NCBI RefSeq assembly: GCF_021155765.1
Contig: NC_060117.1
Span: 8,026,001-8,090,000 of the forward strand
DNA length: 64,000 nucleotides
Source of the DNA: Diprion similis
Lineage: Eukaryota; Arthropoda; Insecta; Hymenoptera; Diprionidae
Direction: 5' to 3'
In this document: positions 62,041-64,000 of the stretch, piece by piece
How the letters are laid out: each line of letters begins with the position of its first letter
How positions within the stretch are numbered: position 1 is the stretch's first letter
Made by a program: the position numbers and the translations under genes
The notes under the pieces: model-generated
What the model was told of the DNA's origin: nothing
The model's input: only the letters and a program-made list of their open reading frames with translations
Databases searched by the model: none

Positions 62041-64000
62041 GAAAAATTCTGTAAAATTTTTTGCCACGTATTAAGTTTGTGCAAAAATTTTCATTCAGAT
62101 GTTCAATGTAGATTAGCAAGAAATGCTTTTTTCTTCGCAATAAATAATGAAAAATTGATGGAAATCTCTGAAAAAATATCCGGATAAAAGTTAGGGATGA
62201 AAGAAAAACTTTGCTCTATCGTAATTTGAATTTTCGGAATTTTGCATTCCGTAATTTTATTGTTTCGTAAAAGTTTGATTTCTTTACTCCAACTTTCGCC
62301 ATTCCAAATTATTTGGAATGTTTTCAATTTGGAACTTCCGCCCCCTCCCCCCTCCCAAATGAAGATAAATACACACGTGTGATCCGGTTACTAGAAAGCG
62401 CCAAGCGATTTGCTCCGCGGAATGTAAAAAGCAATTTGATCGGTTGGTTTTTCGCGCGTTTGATTGATGCCCTGCGGAATTGAGCGTACGGGGATGTAAT
62501 ATTAAACTGCCCACCTGGCAAGCTTTTTCCATCCCTTGTTTGCTAAAAATTAGGAATTTTCGCAACCAAACACCATTCGGTTAATTTACACTCCGTTCAA
62601 TGATGATGGGAAATTACATTTTCCATTAGATGAAAGAAAATCGCTTTCACGGTCGGGAATATTTTTGGATTTTTGGTCAATCAGTCTCACTAATATTTAT
62701 TAAGAGACTTTGAAAGACTCGTTTCAGAAAAATAAAACACGATGTACGAAAAAAGCTTCACTTGTCTCACTTTGTTGTTGCATTTTTCAAAGTTGACAAA
62801 GAATTGTGAAAATTTTTCACGAATAATCTGCAGATTCGATTGATGGAAGTGAATTATTATTATTATTTAAATTTTCAGAACATTATGCAGAAATTTAACT
62901 CCGCGTACGAAAAATTTTGTGTTTTTTTTTTTTTTTTTTTTTTTGTAAGATGGACTGAAAAAAAAAGATAATAAATTCAAAACAACTAATAGCTTTAACT
63001 CTTATGTACAGTTATTTGACTGGAAGAATAAAATTTTTATGAACATTGGTTTTTAGTTTTTTTTTTCTGAAGCTTCATAGTTTTCTCAAATATCGCAATG
63101 GATATAAATAAATTGAAAAAATAAGCTGGAAAAAGAACTTTTGACGATAGTTTTCAAAAGAGAAGATTTTTATCGGTTTGTTACAATTTTGCGAGCATTT
63201 CATTGGATTGAACAGTTTTAAAAGCGTACAGAAAATGGAATTTGTTTTACTCGCAACAGCCAAAGTACAAACAAAGAATTAAAATCTTGTTATAGATTGT
63301 TGAATATAAACTCGAAAAAGTCTATAATTCAGAAAAATATAAAATTTTGGAATAAATAGCAAAAAGTTGACGAGAAATTGATTATTTTAGTAACTAAAAA
63401 ACATTTTTTTTCCTAAGTCGACAAATCATAGGATTACAATTTGAACGATGTTGATAGAATTTTGAATGCAGATTTACAGATAGTACAACTGTATTTTGTT
63501 AATTTTAATATTCCTAAATAATTTTTTGACTAATATATATCTTTTCCGTACATATTAGCGAAACTAATTTCGTTCGGAAAATGTTTTATTCTTAGAAAAT
63601 CGTCACACCATGATTGTTTAAAAAATTTGATAAATAAAATCTGTTAAATAATTTACGAGTGATCGGTTGATCGTAGACTTCGTTTAATTGATTTACCAAA
63701 TGATCGATCAATCGAAGAAAACTAACCGATTGATCGGCGGTGAATTCGATTATTCGAAAAAATCTATTATCCAAAGATCGGATCAATTTTTCTCAAATAA
63801 GACGAAAAATCATGAAAGTCTAAAATAAATCGATCGATCACCAAAGAGTCCAAAAAATTTACAGTAGCCAAAATGACAAATGTTATTTCTATGCCTGTTA
63901 AGCCCGGCATATCACTCGCGTCTTTTCCCACTTGACCTACATTCTGGAATTGGAGGGTAAAAAGGATCGCAGAATATTTCCCGTAGAAATAGATTGGCGT
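62041..64000. other. No gene seen
   Basis: AT-rich to the window end. A cluster of gatcgatc-like motifs lies at about 63660-63840, and T runs near 62922-62944. No open frame has support. Confidence 0.5.

Overview
The window is eukaryotic nuclear DNA. It is AT-rich, has intron-bearing genes, abundant poly-A/T and microsatellites, and many small inverted-repeat transposons. The one gene I recognise belongs to the SSBP/Ssdp (single-stranded-DNA-binding protein, LUFS/LisH domain) family of eukaryotic co-regulators. The organism is probably an insect; a hymenopteran is a guess from the general look of the repeats and is not proven here.

Left two thirds (1-40179): three head-to-tail copies of a unit of about 14.7 kb. 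Unit A is about 1-14707 and starts at the window edge, so the array may continue to the left. Unit B is about 14708-29467. Unit C is about 29468-40179, lacks the right part of the unit, and carries about 2.5 kb that A and B lack. Each unit holds one intact two-exon gene on the + strand (A 3529-4928, B 18236-19634, C 35537-36938). Each gene encodes a 198-residue SSBP-like protein: a LUFS domain followed by a short arginine/proline-rich tail, far shorter than the usual family member (roughly 350-400 residues). The three open frames and all splice sites are intact, yet the proteins differ at many residues. These differences are concentrated in codons 65-75, exactly where the family's conserved aromatic LUFS helix should be. 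Around the gene the units hold TIR/foldback elements, a 60-bp minisatellite, a TCTA microsatellite, and a few unrecognised open frames.

The relation among the copies is mosaic. B and C share an identical exon 2 that differs from A, whereas A and B are nearly identical over long stretches where C is diverged. C keeps a full foldback element of which A and B keep only one arm. The right end of the array is a chimera of two TIR elements (40052-40306).

Right third (40180-64000): single-copy, gene-poor DNA. It has a TATA-containing GC-rich stretch (42540-43000), a 29-base G run, a TIR element with 46-bp internal repeats (49433-50054), a 143-bp satellite interrupted by a piggyBac-like TTAA MITE (50950-52850), a G-rich region (53150-53420), and a 2691-bp element with 42-bp terminal inverted repeats (54343-57033). 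There is also one possible signal-peptide first exon with a consensus splice donor (58265-58337). The rest looks like intron or intergenic sequence. I saw no rRNA, tRNA or CRISPR array.
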